A stretch of DNA of 64,000 nucleotides from contig OZ231126.1 of NCBI GenBank assembly GCA_965153355.1, positions 86,924,001-86,988,000 of the forward strand, in the 5' to 3' direction. The notes beneath the pieces were generated by a model, which did no database searches, was not told the origin of the DNA, and worked only from the letters and a program-made list of their open reading frames with translations. A program made the position numbers and the translations under genes. Below are positions 32,485-48,342 of this stretch, piece by piece (the first letter of the stretch is position 1; each line of letters starts with the position of its first letter). This stretch comes from Flaccisagitta enflata (lineage: Eukaryota > Chaetognatha > Sagittoidea > Aphragmophora).

Positions 32485-33200
32485 CGACAACGTCGTTCTT
32501 CACACGTTCTTCCTCTCTTCTTTGATCCTGTACCTCTCCTACTTTCCTTGCTCCCCCATTCCCCCCTCCCCTCCCCCGCTTACCCCTTTAATTCCCTTTC
32601 GTCCTGCCTCTTTCCAAGTTTTCCCTCTTTAGTCCATGCAACTATCTACCAAGTGCCCCTCCCCCATTCTGCCTCGCGGTGATGGTGATTTAGGTGGGTA
32701 AGGCGGTTGATGGGTGGTTGGTCGGGATAATGAGTTCTGGTCCTTAGTCGTTGTTTGCTGCATCGCCCCCCCCCTTTCTAACTCCTATTTGTCCTCCCTC
32801 GTTCCTAACTTTCCCATCCCATCTTCCTTGCTCAACACAGCCTACCAGAACCCGCCACTTACCTTCACCAACCTTTACTTAACCTCCACCATTTATCCTC
32901 CCCTCCCCACTTCCAAAAAATACCAAACGACGTGATTGACTTTTTTTTTCTCTCTTCCGTCTGCTTCCTGTCTCGTATGTCGCTTATATCTGTCTTAAGC
33001 CTCCAATGTCACTTTGTAATGTACATCTTTTCCTAAGAATGGAGCTTTCACGTTAGTCGCTCATCCGTCTGAGCCTTCCATGTACATCCTTGCCAAGGAT
33101 TGGAGCTGCTCTTTTGTTGCAACAATATGTGTAATGGCGGGAAAAAAAGTTATTCGTCTGGGATTTTTGAGGAGGAAAAAAGAAGAAAAAAGAACGCTAT

Positions 33201-33205
<5 letters not shown>

Positions 33206-33297
<92 letters not shown>

Positions 33298-33310
33298 CTC
33301 TCTTTCTCTT
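33206..33310. repeat. (CT)n microsatellite
   Basis: About 90 bp of CT. ORFs extending out on both sides show no recognisable domain. Confidence 0.95.
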
Positions 33311-33543
33311 GACAGGATTTTGTCATTGGCAATGGCACGCACCAGCGAGAGACAGAGACAGGGATGTAGAGACAGAGATGTAGAGACAGAGACAGGCTCA
33401 GGTGTCATAAACAGTTCACGGAAGAGAAAGTCTTTTTTGAAGTTGATGGGGAAAATTGTGGAACTGGAGACGAAAGGTGGCTTTTGGCTAAACAAGGCAG
33501 AAACCCTCCTCTTGCAAAAGTCAGACTCAAAACTATCTCTTTT

Positions 33544-34280
33544 AGTTGCGGACACGCGACCCTTTAAACAGTCAGTGTACAAAACAAAATAGGTAGACAT
33601 CTCACTCTGTTGGCTTTGATTCAACCTACTGTTATTAAACAGCAGGCTGTAAACAACAACTGGTTGTGAAAATTACAGCCGGCTGTCATCTTACAAAGTC
33701 GGCAAAAATCCAACCAAAGTAGAACAGAACGTGACTAGCATATTCATAATCCTGATGAAATTCTAAGAAGTTTGACATGTCACACTTAACACTTTTTATA
33801 AGAAACAATCTTTTAACTTTGCATTATAACTTTACTAAACATTGATAAAATTTTTTTATTTTCATATAAAAGTATATGTTTTGACATATCAAACTTGTCA
33901 GAATTTCACTAGGATTATCAATTTGCAATCTCATTCTATTTTGTAAAAGTTGGATTATTGCCGACTTTGTAGCATGACAGCCGGCTGTAATTTTTACGAC
34001 CAGTTGTTGTTTACAAGCTGCTGTTTAGGTTAGATCAACGCCAACAGAGTGAGCTCTCTGCCTATTTTGTTTTGTCCACTGACTGTAAAGGGCGTTGTCC
34101 GTCCGTCGGTTGGTTGGTTGTTCCGTGACGCTAAAGTGTGAAAACGCGCATCTGTCATGCCGCAGTTGTGAATGTCTGAGTGTTTGAGTGTGCGTGGGGT
34201 GTGAGGGTGTTGATGGGGGTCGCATGCCCCTGCCCACCCGTCCGCAACGATATTGAGGCCCCGCGTCACTTGTTCTTTTT
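33544..34280 (-). mobile_element. Family A2 element split by a MITE
   Basis: Left part TTTTAGTTGCGGACACGCGA (33540-33568); the rest resumes at 34086 with GGGCGTTGTCCGTCCGTCGG and ends CCGCAACGATATTGAGGCCC then GCGTCACTTGTT. The undisturbed A2 copy at 55000-55213 shows the expected continuity. Confidence 0.7.
33569..34085. mobile_element. 517-bp foldback MITE nested in family A2
   Basis: TIRs CAGTCAGTGTACAAAACAAA (left) and the near-complement TTTGTTTTGTCCACTGACTG (right); the arms pair almost to the centre. TAAA lies at 33565-33568 and 34086-34089. Removing the element plus one TAAA restores CCCTTTAAAGGGCG of the host repeat. No ORF. Confidence 0.8.
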
Positions 34281-34379
34281 CTTCCTTTCTTTTGGAACAT
34301 AGATGCAGAAAGGTCAGACTCAGGGTGAGCAGGTAATCCTCACGTTCATATATGTATAAAACGCTCCTTGATTCAGTTT

Positions 34380-34416
<37 letters not shown>

Positions 34417-34596
34417 TGTCAGTCTTCTTTCTCTACCTCTGAGATTTACTCATTCTTTTTTTTTTATCTCATCATGTCTCTCTCAAGCAGACCGTGAGGC
34501 AATAAAGTCCATCTCATTGACGCTGAATTTGTTATCCTTCAATTTGTTTCGCTCTCTTGTGTCATCTTCTCTCGCTTTTTGGGCAGCGGTCTGGAT

Positions 34597-36200
34597 GGGG
34601 CCAATGACCTATGCCGCGAAGCTTCCCACATATGAGTAATTTTCTTCTCTTTCTTCTTTCCTTTCCCTCCCCCTGACTTTGATGCTTACATTTCGGCTTT
34701 GAATTCAGCACAAGTCTCAGCCTCAAGGCACAAATCCGAGCCTCAAGGTTCAAATCCCTGCCTCAAAGCTCAAGTCCTGGTCTCAAGGCTTAAATCCCAG
34801 CCTTGCGGCTCATATTTCAGCCTCGAGGCTCTCATTCTGGCTTTAAGGCTCATATCCCAGCCTTGAGGACCTCAAAAAAAACCTCAAGTTGAGGTTTTCG
34901 TCCTGGCCAGGCCTGAGCTATATAGCATTTTTGTCAACTATACAATACCAATACAATACTTTCACATATTGGGACAATACAATACAATACCAATACAATA
35001 CAATATCCATTAAAATTATATAAAATATATTATCATCGCGTACAATACAATGCAATATATACATGACTTTACATAGTTTTGATAATAAGTAATAAGTAGT
35101 AATATATGTCAAACTCATCATAATTAGATAATATACTAATAATTTGAAAGAAATATAATAATTTTAATCATCATATAAATATTTCATTATATAAAAAAAA
35201 CTGAAAAATTGTCATTTTTTTTTCATTTTGATAAAAATTTTATTTCATTCTTTTGTTATTCTGTCATAATCCTTATTATTTTTTTCTTGTTTTTTTACAC
35301 TTATCTATGTTTCTTTTTTTATCTAGATCTGATTCTGTTTTTTTTATTTTCTTTTGTTTGTTTGTTTGTTTGTGTTTTTTATTATCTTTCCCTGTCTCTT
35401 TTTCTCTCTCTCTCCGTATATTCTTTATTTTCTTTCTCTTCCTCCCTTTCATCCTTCCAGCTTCTGACCACTGATTGTTTCTTTCATAGATTTATGTTCC
35501 TCTTCTTCTTCTTTATCTATATTTCCAACCCATCTAATTTGTCATAAGTTCTTCTTCCTCTTCCTCTTTCATCCCTCACCCAGTTTTACTTTCAGCAAAT
35601 CCTCCTCTTCTCCTTTCATCTCTCACTTTCTCCACTTCATTTGTTCTCCCTCAGACCTAGCAATGCTTTTCTTCTTCCTCCTCATCTCCTTCAGTCTTTC
35701 TCTCATATATTTCACTTTCCCCAGATCAGTTTTTTGTTGATATTGTATAGTATTGTATTGTATTGTATTGGAAAAATAACAAAATAAACTATATGTATTG
35801 GGAAAACCCAATACACAAGAATATTGTAAGCCCAATACCAATACCCAATACAATCGCTCAGGCCTGGTCCTGGCCTTGAGGCTTATATCACAGCCTCAGA
35901 GCTCATATCCCAGCCTTGAAGCTTTTATCCCACATACAAGGCTCAAATCCCCACCTTCAGGCTCAAATCCTTGCCGAGGGGTTTTGATCACCATGTCATG
36001 TCTCAAACCCCCTAGTCCCCCACCTCTAAGTAAAAATCCAGGAATGAGGATCTAATCACAATGTTGATGCTCAAATCACAGTTTCACAGCTGCGCATTTC
36101 CAGTGTTATCAGTACCTTCAGGGCTGCTGCCCCTCATACCACCTTGCAAGGCCTTGTCCTCTCATATATTATCCTACGGGCAATGGGTATCGTTGACCAT
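34597..36200. repeat. Family C minisatellite element, split by an hAT-like element
   Basis: GGGGCCAATGACCTATGC near 34597, 20-bp repeats at 34700-34905 and 35875-36080, then GGGCTGCTGCCCCTCAT and GGGCAATGGGTATCGTTGAC. Same layout as the copy at 44893-45515. Confidence 0.7.
34908..35866. mobile_element. Non-autonomous hAT-like element, 8-bp target duplication
   Basis: TIRs CAGGCCTGAGC at the left and GCTCAGGCCTG at the right, flanked by the 8-bp direct repeat GTCCTGGC (34900-34907 and 35867-35874). Subterminal AATACAATACAATACC repeats occur at both ends in opposite orientation. An 8-bp duplication with CAG-starting TIRs is the hAT pattern. No transposase ORF; the interior is T-rich. Confidence 0.85.
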
Positions 36201-36287
36201 TTGACGCTTAGCGACTATTTCTTTTCCCAATATATCTATTTTTTGCTTCTCATTTTCTCTGCCCGTTAGTTCCCTCTTTCTTCATCT

Positions 36288-37195
<908 letters not shown>

Positions 37196-38026
37196 ATGCA
37201 ACATCGTGATACTCGACCGTGGGCACCAAGCACTTGAAAATGAGTAAAAGCCTGATGTCCATCTCGGTGCCTTGTCATACCACGGTTGGGGTCACCTACA
37301 TCCACTTTTGGATACGTTGACCGTCCAGAGATCTGATGGACTAGATGTATGATCTCAACATCGGTACAGTTAAGAAGTGTATATATGCAAAATGCCGATT
37401 TCAATAGTTTATGGCAAAATCAGGACATTTCTCTTTCTTCGCAGTCCGACGAAATTTGTTATTCGTAACGGAAACAAATATTATTTTTTGACATGCTTCA
37501 TAAATGTTACGTTCGACATGGGGTAAGCGAGAAATTGCCACATCTTTATTGTCGCCACTAAGGAAGAGCAGAAGTTGATACTCACTGCATCATGCAAAAT
37601 AGCAATTAGAGATGAAAGCAACTCGATGAACTCAGCTGAGTAGCGGCGATTCACTATATAATCTCAGGCAACCCCTGTCCATCAAACCGTCCGTTTGTCC
37701 ATCTGCTTTCCCCACTCGGCTCAGCCCATTCCCCTCACACCTCGGTCCGTCCATCCGTCATTCCGTCATTCCTTCGATTCGTCCTTCCGAAAAATCTTCA
37801 TCCTCTTCCTCTTCCGCTTTATCACGTATGGATGAACGCGAAAAAGTGAGGAAAGGGCAAAGTGGAGAAAGTGGGTAAGTGGAAGGAAAAGGCGACATTT
37901 AATTAGAAAATCAGATAAAAGAATTCAGGCGGAAAAAAGAGATGCAAAACCAGAAGGATAAAAGTAGAGCGAAACAGGAATAAACAAGTGTGAGACCAAC
38001 GGCGAAGAGACGGGGGGGGGGTGGAG

Positions 38027-38634
<608 letters not shown>

Positions 38635-39083
38635 CTATTTACAAAGTAACAGAAATATTCAAAACAGTTGAATCAAAAATACTGAAAATTACTGACTCTC
38701 CTTCACCTATTGTAATGATTTTCCTGCTGTGGACTATTTCACTCTATTATTTCTATTGCAGTGACATTGGACTATCAAATGAGGTTCAATTTCGATTTTT
38801 GACCCCATCACGAGGCAGGGACATGTCAATTCTGTCTAAACAAAGTGATCAAAACTTTCCAAATCTGGAAAAAGATTTATTTAATTTAAGTTAACATTAC
38901 TTAATCTGAAAAAATAAAAATGACTTCACCTTAGGTCGTTATATCGCGATTAGACTTCCAGGGCGGAACCTTACTTTGGTATATCTGACAGAGGAAAAAC
39001 GCTGTTGTCATCCATCCATTCCACACGTTCATTTTTCCTTGCAGCCGTCGCTTTACCTTTGATCGCCTTTTGTCTATTTGTCC

Positions 39084-39085
<2 letters not shown>

Positions 39086-39173
<88 letters not shown>
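39086..39173. repeat. (CTGT)n and (CT)n microsatellite
   Basis: CTGT repeats to 39115, then CT to about 39172. Confidence 0.95.
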
Positions 39174-39176
<3 letters not shown>

Positions 39177-39527
39177 AATCTTTACTGCTCAATTATGCCT
39201 CCTCAGAAAGTGTTTGCTTACGGCCTTGTTGGCTATGGTCATTGTGTCCACTGTGATGTCGAGTTGTCACCGCAGGCAATGTCGTCTTCCATCGTCAACC
39301 GCCTTAGATGACCCACATCTCAATTACATCCACTAAAAACCATCTTTCTCTCACTCTCTTTCTGTCTCTATGACTCTTTCTCGCTGTTTCTTTTTCTATT
39401 ACTTAGCCTCTGTCTCTTCGTTTGATTCTCTGTGTCTTCCTTCAGTCTGCCTATCTGTCTATCTGTATGAGTTCATTATATTCGTCAGCAGTAAAGCGAC
39501 AGTAGCAAACAACAAAGTAATCACAGT

Positions 39528-42010
39528 CTATTCTACAATTTTAGGCAGGTTACGAGCAATATGGGAAACGATGGAATTAGCGTGATAAGGCAAGCGATCG
39601 TGAAACTTTTTTCTTGCAAAACCAAAAATATCCGTGATGGACTTATAACCAAAGGATTCGCGCAGAGTTCGAATACTTTCCCACCTGTGATAACCAAAGA
39701 TCAGGCGCAAAGCATCATTAGCGGCTGTATTGCAGTTTTGCATCAATTTAGATGAATATTGCTTAACTGAACAGGCGTAAGTAAGGATAGGTATGCAATT
39801 TGAATAAAGCAATTGGAGGAGAATCTCTTCACTAGGTTTGCTGACTGCTTTTAAGATCGAATTCGTTGCTCTATAGAATTTTGTAAGTTCGTTTTCACAC
39901 GAGAAGGAAAATCCTTTGTCGTTGACGATGGATGTGCCGAGATACGTAACAGAATCGGCGTACTCCAAAGCGACGCTGTTGAGAGTGACTGGTTCCAACA
40001 AATCATGATTGATACTATTCTTTGAAAAAATCATGACTTTAGATTTTTTCGAGTTGAACGAAAGGCCAAATTCAGAACAGTACTCCGAGCACTTTTGAAT
40101 CAGTTTATTCAATGCCTCTCTAGTCGGTGCCATGAGGCATATGTCATCAGCGAATAGTAGCAATGCGATGAACAGTCCGAACATGTGACAATAGGGGTGG
40201 GGATAATGCACCTTAGTCAACGGATCAAGCTGCAGGTAAAGAATATGCGCTAACATGATGAGAATAGATGGTATACCAAATTTCAGGACCTTTGGAACAG
40301 TTCAGCCTAGCCCTTCACTCTTCAGGGCTTCAAAACCCAGAAAAGTTTTTTTGTTATTTTACATGTTTTGTTTTCAAAATGTGTTAAAAAATGATAGAAA
40401 ATATTTAACATATTAAAATGTAACTGACATGATTACCCATTTGGGATACAGATTTTGGGTAGAGACACTCAAGAATTACTGCCAAATAATGATTTTTGCC
40501 AGTTTTAAGTAATTTAAGTTATATTGTGATACCATCTGTACAAAAATTTATGTTACATGTTCATGGCAAGTATGTCGTTAGGGGCAGTCTGTGGGTGGGC
40601 AGGGGCAGTAATGCAGGTAGGCTGGGGCTGTCTTGTAGGTGGGCAGGGGCTGTTATGCTTAGAAATCACAATTTTGGCCAATTTGGCATCATTGTATTAT
40701 TTTGTATTATGAACCAACCCTAGGATGGATGGGCACACTCTCTTAAAGAGTCGCTTTGCAAGCAACTTACATGAAAAAATGAATAATGATATTGTACATC
40801 TCAAAGCAGACACTCTTTTTATTATTACATCAGTTTTGCAATCAAATCTAAAAAATGTTGCTAAAATGTGTCTTTGCTGTTGTTTCATCCAAAGCGAATT
40901 TCATGATCATATTTGAGAGTGGTATGAAAAGGATTCCAAAGGTGAGTGGTATGCAACCTAGCATCATAACCCAAATGGATAATCACATGTCAGGTTGCAC
41001 ATTTTAGAATGGTTCATAATAGGAAAATTTACAATGATGCAAAATTGGCCAAAATTGTGATTTCTAAGCATAACAGCCCCTGCCCACCTACAAGACATCC
41101 CCAGCCCACCTGCATTACTGCCCCTGCCCACCCACTGACTGCCCCTAACAACATACTTGCCATAAACATGTAACATAAATTTTTGAACAGATGATATCAC
41201 AATATAACTAGAATTACTTAAAACTGGCAAAAATCATCATTTTGCAATTCTGGAGGGTCTATACCCATAAAAAATCCTGTATCACACCCCAAATGGGTAA
41301 TCACATGTCAGGTTACACATTTTAGAATGTGTTTTAGTAGTTTCTATCATTTTTTAACACATTTGGAAGGCAAAACACGCTTTAAATAGCAAAAAAGTCG
41401 TTTTTTCTAGGTTTTGAAGCCCTGGGGGCAGGGGGGGGGTGGAGGGCTAGGCTGAAACTGTTCCAAAGGTCCTGAAACTTGGTATACCATCTATTCTCAT
41501 CATGTTAGCACATATTCTTCACCTGCAGCTTGATCCGTTGACTAAGGTGCATTATCCCCACCCCTAATGTGACAACCTATTTGCAGTTGACGAAGAAGTT
41601 GACTCAAGTCATCAAAGTAAACACCAAAGAAGTCCGGCGAATTGATTCCTCCTTGTTTTATGCCAAGTGGCACACTAAACTCTCTGCTCATTTCCGTTCC
41701 CCATTTAACACAACAGCTCATATTAAGGTACCAGTATATGAGGCACATGAGGATACAAAGGGGTATTTGCCGTTTTATGAGTTTTGAAAATAATCCATAG
41801 TGCGATATCCGATCAAACGCCTTTGTACAGTCGAGAAAGGCAACATACACGTTTGAACCATGACTAAGGAAATGATCCACAGTGGATTTTAGTGTGAACA
41901 GAGCATGACTAGTCTGTTAGCCTGACATCACTGCGTACTCCGTTGAGCAAATTTTGCGCTGAATGCGCGTGATACTATTGAACCCCACAATAACGGATGT
42001 CAAGTGACCA
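39528..42010 (-). pseudogene. Non-LTR retrotransposon reverse transcriptase, 5'-truncated and split
   Basis: Minus-strand RT fragments: 42010-41567 (FLDCTKAFDRI and GIKQGGINSP motifs) and 40191-39528 (FADD catalytic box at 40154-40143, then a thumb-like region and a C-terminal YSNCIPILTYAC...LRLIFGYHRWESIRTLRE domain). This is the layout of CR1/Jockey/Daphne-type LINE ORF2. Frame and sequence continue across the 40192-41566 insertion. There is one additional in-frame TAA at 41919-41917. No endonuclease domain remains, so the copy is dead. Confidence 0.85.
40192..41566. mobile_element. 1,375-bp long-TIR transposon inside the LINE, 9-bp target duplication
   Basis: Terminal inverted repeats start TAGGGGTGGGGATAATGCAC and extend about 500 bp on each side (40192-40715 and 41010-41566) with scattered mismatches; the central 300 bp is unpaired. 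ATGTGACAA flanks it at 40183-40191 and 41567-41575. A 9-bp duplication with long TIRs is typical of Mutator-like elements, although the TAGGGG terminus also resembles hAT. No transposase ORF. GGGTGGGCAGGGGCAGTAAT inside the arms resembles family A. Confidence 0.85.
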
Positions 42011-42399
42011 ACTAGATTTATACTTTATTGGCGAATTTCTATTATTGCCAATATAATTATAAGAAATTTTAAAAAGATGACTAAGATTCTAAATACATTT
42101 TAGAAGAATTCCCGTTACTCTTGGTATATGGGAGTCTGACTGCACTTGAAGAGAAAGATGAATGAACAGACAGACAGACGGCTTGAAATTCTGACATAGT
42201 AGCCTCTCAAAACACGTGTATCGATCGTTTGACCAAAAATCGTCCAGAAATACGATATTTCAATGTGCGTGTCTGACTAACACATGGACTAAGGGACGGA
42301 CGGACGGAGCTCCTTGAAATTATGCGCGAACGCATTTAAAAGTCGGAGAAATCGCGGAAAATGCAGATGGCCGCCGACTTTTGTTCTGGCGTGTGTTTG

Positions 42400-42500
42400 T
42401 TTATGCGAACAAAGAACGAACTCCTCGGCGTTGCAGTGACTTCCTTCTGTTTATGCGAACAAAGAACGAACTCCTCGGCGTTGCAGTGACTTCCTTCTTA
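42400..42500. repeat. 51-bp perfect tandem duplication
   Basis: TTTATGCGAACAAAGAACGA through GTTGCAGTGACTTCCTTCT occurs twice back to back. Too clean to be old. Confidence 0.85.
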
Positions 42501-42626
42501 AGGCAGTTCATCTTTAGCCACTGACCACCGAGAACGAAAAACAAAGACGACTCTTGCTTTCGCTTAAGTTTTCGCTTTCACGCAAGAACCAACAATACCA
42601 AGTCTATGAGTGATGGTAAGAATGAA

Positions 42627-42808
42627 ACTAACAAGTAACACGGGTTACAATATCGTTGCGGGTGGGCAGGGGCGTCCAAACCCCATCCACACCTTACCCC
42701 CCCCCCCCCCGGACCAACGGACTAACAAAGCCTCTAATGCAGCCGCTAGTCTGCGAATAATGTTGGGGTTTGTAGATAGTGGATGGGATTTGTTTCCGCG
42801 ACTTAACA
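42627..42808 (+). mobile_element. Family A2 element, diverged
   Basis: AACAAGTAACACGGGTTACA, ATATCGTTGCGGGTGGGCAG and a decayed TTTCCGCGACTTAACA end. A poly-C run (42700-42710) sits in the middle. Confidence 0.55.
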
Positions 42809-43151
42809 CGTCTATCAAGAGAGGCGCTATTTATAAATCGCGCGCTCATTCACATCTTGTGTCCAAAATCTGATGACTCTCCTTCTCCTTCATGCTTCCT
42901 CAATCCTCAGCTTCACCTCCTCTCTCCTCCTTATTTTCCCTATTCAATTCTCACCCTCTCCTCAATCTCATCTCTCCTCTTCATCTTCCCTGTTTCAGTC
43001 CTCATCTTCTTCTCATCTAGTTCCGGTTTCGACCCACAATCAATCCCTCATTTTTATTTCTTTTCTTTTTTTTTTCCTTCTTTCTTGCTTCGTGCGCCGA
43101 TTTGGTCGTTACCCTCAATTCTCTCGATGCCGGGACGCCTCTCACTGACCA

Positions 43152-43436
43152 TCAATGGGGGCGTTTCTAGTCAAAGACGATCGCGTTTTGAAAGGGCCAC
43201 TCGGTCGCTCGCTACGTTTGTTCGCTCGCACCGCTCACTCCGCTCACTCGCTCCGCAGCGCTCCGCTTCGCTCCGCTCGCTTCGCTCCGCTCGCTCGCTC
43301 CGTTCACGGGCTCGCTCACTCACTTCGCTCACTCCCTCGTGGGACGGTGGAAATTCTTGAATATGTGTTCACGCTGTTATCGCGTTTCACGGGAACAAAC
43401 GCGTTTTTGGCGCTCACTAGAAACACGCCCAATGTC
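43152..43436. mobile_element. Family D element with inverted GGGCGTTTCTAGT ends
   Basis: Starts GGGGGCGTTTCTAGTCAAAG and ends CACTAGAAACACGCCC. The interior is rich in CGCTCACTCCGCTCGC-type tandem repeats. Related to 13356-13515. Non-coding despite ORFs. Confidence 0.6.
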
Positions 43437-43940
43437 CGCGACGGAAACCGCGTTGGCTGTTGGGTGAGCAGATATTCATTGTCATTGGCCTGCGATCCAT
43501 TTGGACATTCCTGCCATTCATTGCCACGTGTCCTTTGGATACCAACGCCATTCGTGGCCATGTCACACGGATCATGTATATGCTACTATTAACTAAATTC
43601 TTCTGAAAATCTCACTGTCTCGACCAAATATTTGATGATGACATCTTTTTTGACTGATGGGACCACATATTGAATACTCTCATGAAGCATCGACGAGCGC
43701 AACTTCGAGGTAAAACGCCGCCCTTCGGCTCACTTTCGTCCCATTTCAACCACTACTTGCCCAACTACCCTGAACCTGACAGCCCGAAATGGCCGCTACC
43801 CTCACGCGGCGCGGTGCGGTACGGCGCGGTACGGCGCGGCTTGGCGGGGCGCGGTGGTCTCTCGATTCTCATTATGCTGTTTTTCTCATCACGCGATCGA
43901 GAATTAATTCGGGTAACTGACACCTTTTCTTCCGAATGTG

Positions 43941-44178
<238 letters not shown>

Positions 44179-44892
44179 CAAGTGATTTTCGGCGGTTTTC
44201 ACCCGGTTATCTCAAGCACCTTCTTCAATGTACTGGGAAATGGCGGTTGAAGTTGAGTTGAGGTCAGAAGGCCGAATGTAGACCCCGAAAGAACTTCCAC
44301 GCCGGCTATTAACATGAAGGCGGGGTGGATGGGGGTGGGATGGGAAGGGGGGTGGGATGGGAAGGGGGTGGGAGGTGGAGAGGATAAGTTTTATGGTGAA
44401 GTGATTGTAACGAGAAGGATAAAATTTTGGGGAGCGCATGGGGTTTGGGGGAGGAGGGTGGGGCTTTTTCTTATCGAACAGTGTTCTGGGAAAGAACGAG
44501 TGATTTGGCTGTTACGAAAGATTGGTCAGAAGCGGACAATTGTAGTTGTTTTTCGGAGCGAGTGACAAATCATGAGTAAGAACCGTAAGATATTCTATGT
44601 GTTAAATGGAAGAATAAAAGAAGCCATGTTTTAAAAAATCTATCACCAAATCCCCTTCATTTTCCTTTTAGCTTGGTCGGGAAAGCCTTTCTTTTTAATT
44701 TTCTGGATTGAGCCTTCATTAGTCTACCATAAGGAAAAGAGGAAAAAAAGGAGAAAGGGAAAAAGAAAAAGACTATCAAGGAGGGAAAACGTAGAGAAGT
44801 CATTTTAATTCAAACAAAATGACTAGAAGATGATAATGGCGGAGAAAAGAATGGAGATGGAGGAAAACATGGAGAATAGTCGCAAAAGCGTT

Positions 44893-46121
<1,229 letters not shown>

Positions 46122-46297
46122 AAAGAGAAGATAAAAAAAGTTAATTTTCTCGATTAATGATTGCAACAAAGTCTTTTCGAGTTGGACCATCTTTACCTGG
46201 GCTTGGCACTCAAGTACAATTTCTCGCCCCTAAAGGTAAATTAAGTGCGTCCAATTGATTGAGAAACTTTTATTGCCTTGTCTCATTCCACCGAGTT

Positions 46298-46399
<102 letters not shown>

Positions 46400-46400
<1 letters not shown>

Positions 46401-47560
46401 AATGGCGCAAGAGGATTGGAAACAGTGAAAGAGAAAAAGAGAGAAATCATCAACTTGATCAGATGATGCGAGAACAATGTGCGCTTGGGTGCGCGAGAAA
46501 GGTGGCGCACGAAAGCACCCTCGAAGAATTATGGGGGTGGTGATGGTGTGGGGTGGTGGTAGTGGTAGTGGTAATGGATGGTGGTGTTTTGGGGTGAGTT
46601 GATTATAGATTAAAGCGTGAACAGTTTAGATTCGAAGTGGTGGAGTAGATACCACATAATATTTCAGGTCATGCCTCTTTAGTCTGTGAGTCAGACTGAA
46701 ATTCCTGAACTATTTTTTTTATTAAGTCTGGCGCACCAAACTTCACACTGTCCATCAGTCTGTGCGTCGCGTCGGCTCTTATTTTTGGTGGATGCAGTCA
46801 AATTCATTTTGTTCGCCGGTCTGTCTGTTGATTACTTTGCTCTCTCTTATAAAGCAACAGAGACAGAGGCAGAAACGGAGAAAGAGGCACTAACAAATAA
46901 ATACAAAAGAAACTGAATTGAGAGAACGGGAGCAAGTAAAACAAGGCAAGAAAGAAAGAAAGAAAGAAAAGAAAAAAAAAAGATTAATGTTTCACATAAG
47001 ATTTACACCATGCACCATCGAGCAGATATAAAAGGAAATTCGGTGTTCGAGATTAAGACAAATCGAGTCCGTATAGAAACAAGCGCGAGGCCAACCTTAA
47101 CGAAGATGAAACATCAATTTTCAACGCGGCAAATACAATTAATTTGCAGGTTGACATTTGCAACCGAGAATGGCCGGGAATTGCCCAATTAGTCAGTGCA
47201 CAAAATCCGGCTCATTACCATCTCGGCCATAACAATACCGACACCTATAAATGAGCATCATGTTTTTGAAGACTGTTTCTTCTCACCAAATTGAACTACT
47301 GACCCAGGAGTGGTCGCATATGAATGAGTTAAAACCACCTTTTCAAATGGGACCAAACTGCTTATTCTAGCTTTATATTTTTAGGGGCAATATACAACTC
47401 TTGCAAGATTGATTTGAAATTTTAGATTTAATGGATGGACCCAAAGAAGAGGTTGAAAAGAAAGATTCATGAGTGGATTAATGGAAAGATAGACACTCAA
47501 GCACATGTTAAGACGTAATTTGAGAATTCATTCATTTTTGAGCTTTTACGATTAAGGTTA
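46400..47560. other. Region without recognisable genes
   Basis: Scattered short ORFs (for example 46686-46916 and 47010-47192) lack motifs, repeats or splice support. I see nothing that I can assign. Confidence 0.5.
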
Positions 47561-47571
47561 GAAACAAGGCC

Positions 47572-47790
47572 GGATACACGGCTACCCCAGTCGCGTGTGG
47601 GTGGGCAGGGACCGTATTTGAGGTCACATTATCACTTGGGCAGGCGCAGTGAGGCCAAAGACCGCAAAAAAAAAAAAGTAAAGTGTGACGGATGGACCGA
47701 CAGACGGGCCGACGGACGGACTGACGGACCAACGGACCAACGGATGGACCGACAAAGAAGGGTGTAGAGTCGCGTAGCACGCGACCAAAA
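47572..47790 (+). mobile_element. Family A element, intact
   Basis: ACAAGGCCGGATACACGGCT, CCAGTCGCGTGTGGGTGGGC, a long GACCGACAGACGGGCCGACG core and the TAGAGTCGCGTAGCACGCGA hairpin followed by CCAAAAA. Confidence 0.8.
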
Positions 47791-48342
47791 AGTGATCCTT
47801 ATCATATTGATTGGATAACCGTGGAATCGTGCCAATGTAGTGGCTCTGGACCCTATGGTTCTTATCCCTCGAAATGTGGTAGGCCAAACCGCCGAACGGA
47901 ATTTGGAGAATTCATGATTTCGCAATTTCGGCGACATGGCCGTCCGTCCTAATTCCAACCAGATCGGTTATGAAGCCGAACGGTACGTGGGCACCGTTTC
48001 AATACATTGCTTATTGTATTTCGAATGTGCGGCATTTTCGAATGGGCCTCTCGCTCTTTAATCACAGCTTATTTCCAGGCTGTAATTAACCAAATCCACC
48101 CTTAAATTATCTTTATCCCATTCCGGCGATGGCATACAATTAATAGTAGGACTCCTGGAATTTGTTAGTGCAGGATTTGACTGTACCTGCATCATCCTCT
48201 TCGTGTATCCCTCTCCTGTCTCGTTACACGTTGACACTCTCAACAACATCCACGCCGGTAAACGCTTTTCAGGCCAAAAGCTTGAAGATTTACATACAGG
48301 AGTATATTCAGTGATGTAGTAAAAAAGATCAAAGCATCTTTT

